From: Casuarina equisetifolia
Lineage: Eukaryota; Streptophyta; Magnoliopsida; Fagales; Casuarinaceae
NCBI GenBank assembly: GCA_028551475.1
Contig: CM052359.1
Location: 5,147,583-5,211,582 of the forward strand
Reading direction: 5' to 3'
DNA length: 64,000 nt
In this document: piece after piece, positions 62,023 through 64,000 of the stretch
Numbering within the stretch: position 1 is the stretch's first letter
Layout of the letters: each line of letters opens with the position of its first letter
Program-made: the position numbers and the translations under genes
The notes under the pieces: generated by a model
What the model saw: only the letters and a program-made list of their open reading frames with translations
Database searches by the model: none
Told to the model about the DNA's origin: nothing

Positions 62023-64000
62023 CAAAACTTCCCACTTTGCTGCTGCTATTATGTTTGTTAGGTTTTCTTTGTTTCTTAGGATGCTTGTCGACCAATGAAG
62101 TTTTTCCGTCATTGTATTTTAGTGTTTCTGATTCTCTATAAGATTTGAAGAATAAAGTAATCTTATCGAATGCTCTAGACATAATGGAATGGTTACAAGA
62201 AGAAAGGGTCGAGGGAGAACATGACAGTAGGTGATCTCGTCACCTATTAACATATTCCATATGTTCATATCCATTCGTTTTTTCATATCGCGTGGCTTTA
62301 TCTCTTCTAAAATTCAAACCTACTTGCCTAAGTCTTTGACTCGTGATTGCATTTGTGACTAAATGAAAAAATAAAAAGTGAAAATAGACAAGGATTATAA
62401 GAAGGTCAAGTTGTGCCACGATAACCTAAATCACAAGATCCAGAGCTTTGTTAAAAAACTGGAACATGGGTCGGAAATGCCTACCTCAGTTTGCCGAAAG
62501 CTCTGTGCAAGTCCACCAAAGGTGGGCTAAAATTGCTTCTTTAATCTCAACTAAATCAATCCACGGGAGAAAAAGGGAAGGCTACTCTAGAACGATAAAG
62601 AATGATGTGCGAAATTAAATGACTGCTTCGTTGGATAAAGTTGTATAGCAAGAGCTTTCTTTGTCTTAAAGTAGAAGAAGAGTTTTTTAAGAGATTCGAG
62701 TTTGTTTTAAAATACTGTAATATCCCCTATTAAGTCGTATGCCTGGGATGGGATTATCTAGAGCCAAACATGTTGGTAATCCTACAGAGACAAACAAACT
62801 TTTTACTAGTGTCAAGTATGACAAATAAGTTCGTTCGAAACATGAAGATCCATCACTAGAAAATGATTTTAGTTTTCAAGAGTTGATAGGGAAGCTAAAT
62901 TATGATGATATGACATGACTTGTCATTTCTTTTGCAGTACCTTTGCTAAGTCAACTTATGTATGCTCCAAAAGATCATATTGGGACATTGTTATGCAATA
63001 GTTAGGTGTTTAAAGGAATCAAAGAGGCTTGGGCTTATTTTTCTCTCTTCTGGTGATGGATTTCATTTATGAGTTTATTTTGATATTAGTTATGTCAAGT
63101 GTCCTATGATTTGTTGTTTTCTACTAGTTTTTGTCTTACCCTTAGTCATTCATTGATTTCTTGGAAGAATAAACGGCAACAAGTTACATTAAAAACCAAA
63201 AAAAAAAAAAAAACGACAACAAGTTTGTTAGAAAAATGATTTTGATGAAATATAGAAACCTATGAGTATTTTGCTGTATATTGTATTTATAGATGTAGAC
63301 CTTACAAATGAATCCTTGTGCTCAAATAATTTACTAGTTGCCTCTTTATTATAGAAAGATTACTGGGTATGATATTTATTAGCAGCCCACATGAAAAACT
63401 TGAACTTGCAAGGAGAAAAGGCCCAGCGAAAAGATTTCAAGAGTTAAGCCTTGGATGCATTTGAAACATGTGGACTTAGTTGGCCGAACGAGAAACCTTG
63501 AGAGCCATGAGAAGAGTGAAGAAAATTCAGAGGGGATAACACAATTGTCCATGAATTTTGTCTTGTAGTGACCAGAAAATCCTTCAACAAGTATTGAGAA
63601 GGCTAAAAATAGAGGGTTTAAAGATAAAAGTTTAAAATTATTTTCTTAGCATGTATTTATTATATATGGTTTGAATGAAATTATAGATGTTTTTAAATAA
63701 AGTTAATTCTATTGGTTAGAATCAACAATATAGAAGAGTAACTCTATTTAGAAATATTAATCCATCTTAAGTAAATATTTTGTCATGTTATAATTAAAAA
63801 ATTTTAAACTTAATTTTCTTTTAGATGAATTATAATATGCCTTTAAACTTTTATATTTTTTTATTCTTAGATGAATAAACTCACATACTCATGTGTATAT
63901 ATATAAACACATAAATTGTGCATCAAAGTTAGGACCTTACGGAGTTTTCATATGGTGCCATTCTTTTGAAAGGAGTCTTTAAAATTCAAACCAAGCCATG
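62023..64000. other. Chitinase 3' flank and AT-rich non-coding sequence
   Basis: The first 150 bases are the probable 3' UTR, with aataaagta near 62151. The rest is AT-rich with no supportable gene. At 63171-63226 a 16-base near-duplicate (aaacggcaacaagtta and aaacgacaacaagttt) flanks a run of sixteen A. Nothing else was recognised. Confidence 0.55.

Overview
This is a stretch of nuclear DNA from a flowering plant, most likely a eudicot outside the Brassicaceae. The evidence is AT-rich intergenic DNA, intron-rich genes with GT..AG junctions, a plastid-targeted SecA, a plant group IIb WRKY factor, a GH19 chitinase and a clade-E-type GH28 protein. I cannot name the species. Coding exons were placed by hand from reading frame, splice consensus and family knowledge; no search was run.

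Layout: (1) 1-1529 (+), the 3' end of an ABCB (P-glycoprotein/auxin-transporter type) gene; (2) 1695-5351 (-), a NIP30/FAM192A nuclear protein; (3) 7132-8469 (-), intronless L-cysteine desulfhydrase; (4) 10205-14698 (+), a divergent SEC23-class COPII protein; (5) 16355-22509 (+), cytosolic-type prolyl-tRNA synthetase; (6) 23822-33911 (+), plastid SECA1; (7) 34711-36652 (-), an L7Ae/L30e-fold protein; (8) 42260-45214 (+), a secreted GH28 polygalacturonase-like protein; (9) 45922-48570 (-), a DHHC protein S-acyltransferase; (10) 50459-53620 (-), a WRKY47-like factor; (11) 61037-62022 (+), a GH19 chitinase. Three larger gene-poor gaps (36.7-42.2 kb, 53.7-61.0 kb, 62.0-64.0 kb) hold AT-rich sequence, simple repeats and eroded repeats.

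The genes share no pathway and no operon-like logic; each is an independent housekeeping or defence/cell-wall gene. Their order is the most informative feature. From memory, Arabidopsis carries the homologues in two separate duplicated blocks (At3g62110-62150 and At4g01700-01830), each retaining a different subset. Here both subsets are interleaved in one collinear row, which looks like the unfractionated ancestral order.

The main anomaly is in SECA1: the intron after exon 4 starts with GAAAGT where the consensus is GTAAGT, although the reading frame requires that junction. Smaller points are several young tandem duplications in introns and UTR flanks, tRNA-derived SINE-like fragments, and a very short first coding exon in the GH28 gene. 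I found no CRISPR array, gene cluster or convincingly new biological system.
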